A stretch of 64,000 bases of DNA from Amycolatopsis mediterranei (GTDB lineage: Bacteria > Actinomycetota > Actinomycetes > Mycobacteriales > Pseudonocardiaceae). Below the pieces are notes generated by a model. That model saw only the letters and a list, made by a program, of their open reading frames with translations. It ran no database searches and was not told the origin of the DNA. The position numbers and the translations under genes are program-made. Below, piece by piece: positions 63,453 to 64,000 of this stretch. The stretch is from contig NZ_CP100416.1 in the NCBI RefSeq assembly GCF_026017845.1, positions 1,954,200-2,018,199 on the forward strand, given 5' to 3'. How positions within the stretch are numbered: the stretch's first letter is position 1; each line of letters starts with the position of its first letter.

Positions 63453-63938
63453 ATGCGGCGTGCGGTCTGTCCCGGTTCCTACGACCCGGCCACCAACGGC
63501 CACCTCGACATCATCGAACGGGCGAGCGTGCTGTTCGACGAGGTCGTCGTCGCGGTGGGGGTGAACCGGACGAAGAAGGGGCTGTTCGAGGTCTCCGAAC
63601 GGCTCGACATGCTCCGCGAAATCACCGCGAAGCTGCCGAACGTGCGGGTCGACTCCTGGGAGGGCCTGCTGGTCGACTACTGCCGCGACCACGACATCGC
63701 GGCGGTCGCCAAGGGCCTGCGCTCGGTCAGCGACTTCGACTACGAGCTGCAGATGGCGCAGATGAACCGCGAGCTCACCGGCGTCGAGACGCTGCTGATG
63801 GCCAACAACCCGGCGTACGGCTTCGTGTCCAGCTCGCTGGTCAAGGAGGTCGCCGCGCTCGGCGGCGACATCGAGCACCTCGTGCCGGCGATCGTCTACG
63901 AGCGGCTGTCGGAGAAGTTCCCCAAGCTCGGGCGCTGA
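63453..63938 (+). CDS. coaD: Phosphopantetheine adenylyltransferase
   Basis: Transfers AMP from ATP to 4'-phosphopantetheine in coenzyme A synthesis. A 161-aa protein: AVCPGSYDPATNGHLDIIERA holds the nucleotidyltransferase TxGH-like motif, KGLRSVSDFDYELQMAQMNR binds substrate, and the SSSLVKEVAALGGD motif is intact. TAGCGT (63440-63445) ends 7 bp before ATG 63453, suggesting a leaderless mRNA. The sequence after 63938 holds no further feature. Confidence 0.97.
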   Translation: MRRAVCPGSYDPATNGHLDIIERASVLFDEVVVAVGVNRTKKGLFEVSERLDMLREITAKLPNVRVDSWEGLLVDYCRDHDIAAVAKGLRSVSDFDYELQMAQMNRELTGVETLLMANNPAYGFVSSSLVKEVAALGGDIEHLVPAIVYERLSEKFPKLGR

Positions 63939-64000
63939 CCCGCCACCGAGTCCACATCGGACCCCGGGTGTCCGGTTCCCGTCGTTCGGCCCCGTCCGTT

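Overview
The window is very G+C-rich actinobacterial DNA. It has many GTG/TTG starts, 1-4 bp gene overlaps and several likely [16 protein letters not shown]. An Mce lipid-transport operon, L28, RecG and pyruvate carboxylase lie within one gene neighbourhood. The style (intergenic palindromes, secreted proteins, an nSTAND-WD40 ATPase) fits the Pseudonocardiaceae, most likely Amycolatopsis or a close relative. That placement is inference.

A core backbone runs through the window: plsC-like, gpsA, ddl, a DUF3515 gene, thiL, ung, rpmB, a DAK-domain gene, recG, pyc, rsmD and coaD. From general knowledge this is the order of the Mycobacterium tuberculosis Rv2982c-Rv2965c neighbourhood. Accessory blocks are inserted between the markers. 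(1) 2.2-11.3 kb holds a cysteine dioxygenase behind a Cys-rich leader peptide, an asparaginase, an extracytoplasmic flavin electron-transfer set (ferric-reductase-like membrane protein, FMN-binding anchor protein, ApbE) with a divergent two-component system, and a MocR/PNPOx pair. (2) 14.9-18.8 kb holds GNAT, alpha-galactosidase, gamma-carbonic-anhydrase-like and hydrolase genes. (3) 23.0-30.5 kb holds GNAT, TetR and erythromycin-esterase-like genes, a membrane-anchored caspase-like protease next to a secreted proteinase-K-like protease, and an intact ISAs1-type insertion sequence with 10-bp target duplications. (4) 34-62.7 kb is the largest block.

Block 4 contains an arginase-like gene, a GntR/membrane-protein pair with a clear operator, and a PucR-type regulator. 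Next come four secreted DUF6801-like proteins, an RCC1-repeat secreted protein and a further secreted beta-rich protein. A complete mce operon follows (two YrbE permeases, MceA-F, two Mce-associated proteins). The block ends with a flavin-monooxygenase pair, a small HTH gene, a Clp-N gene, a 1266-residue HTH-nSTAND-WD40 protein and a HelD-type helicase.

The most unusual feature is the 36-53 kb region. The secreted-protein cluster and the mce operon share a 13-bp motif at a similar distance and in the same orientation upstream of their first genes. The PucR gene carries a related motif and a palindrome whose 10-bp core recurs upstream of the cluster. One secreted protein is a fusion of the two families found separately in the cluster. 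Together these suggest a co-regulated cell-envelope/lipid-import system. Other points of note are a leaderless polycysteine leader peptide upstream of cysteine dioxygenase, a caspase/proteinase-K pair in which the second protein lacks the usual oxyanion Asn, and several highly structured intergenic repeats. No tRNA, rRNA or CRISPR array was seen.
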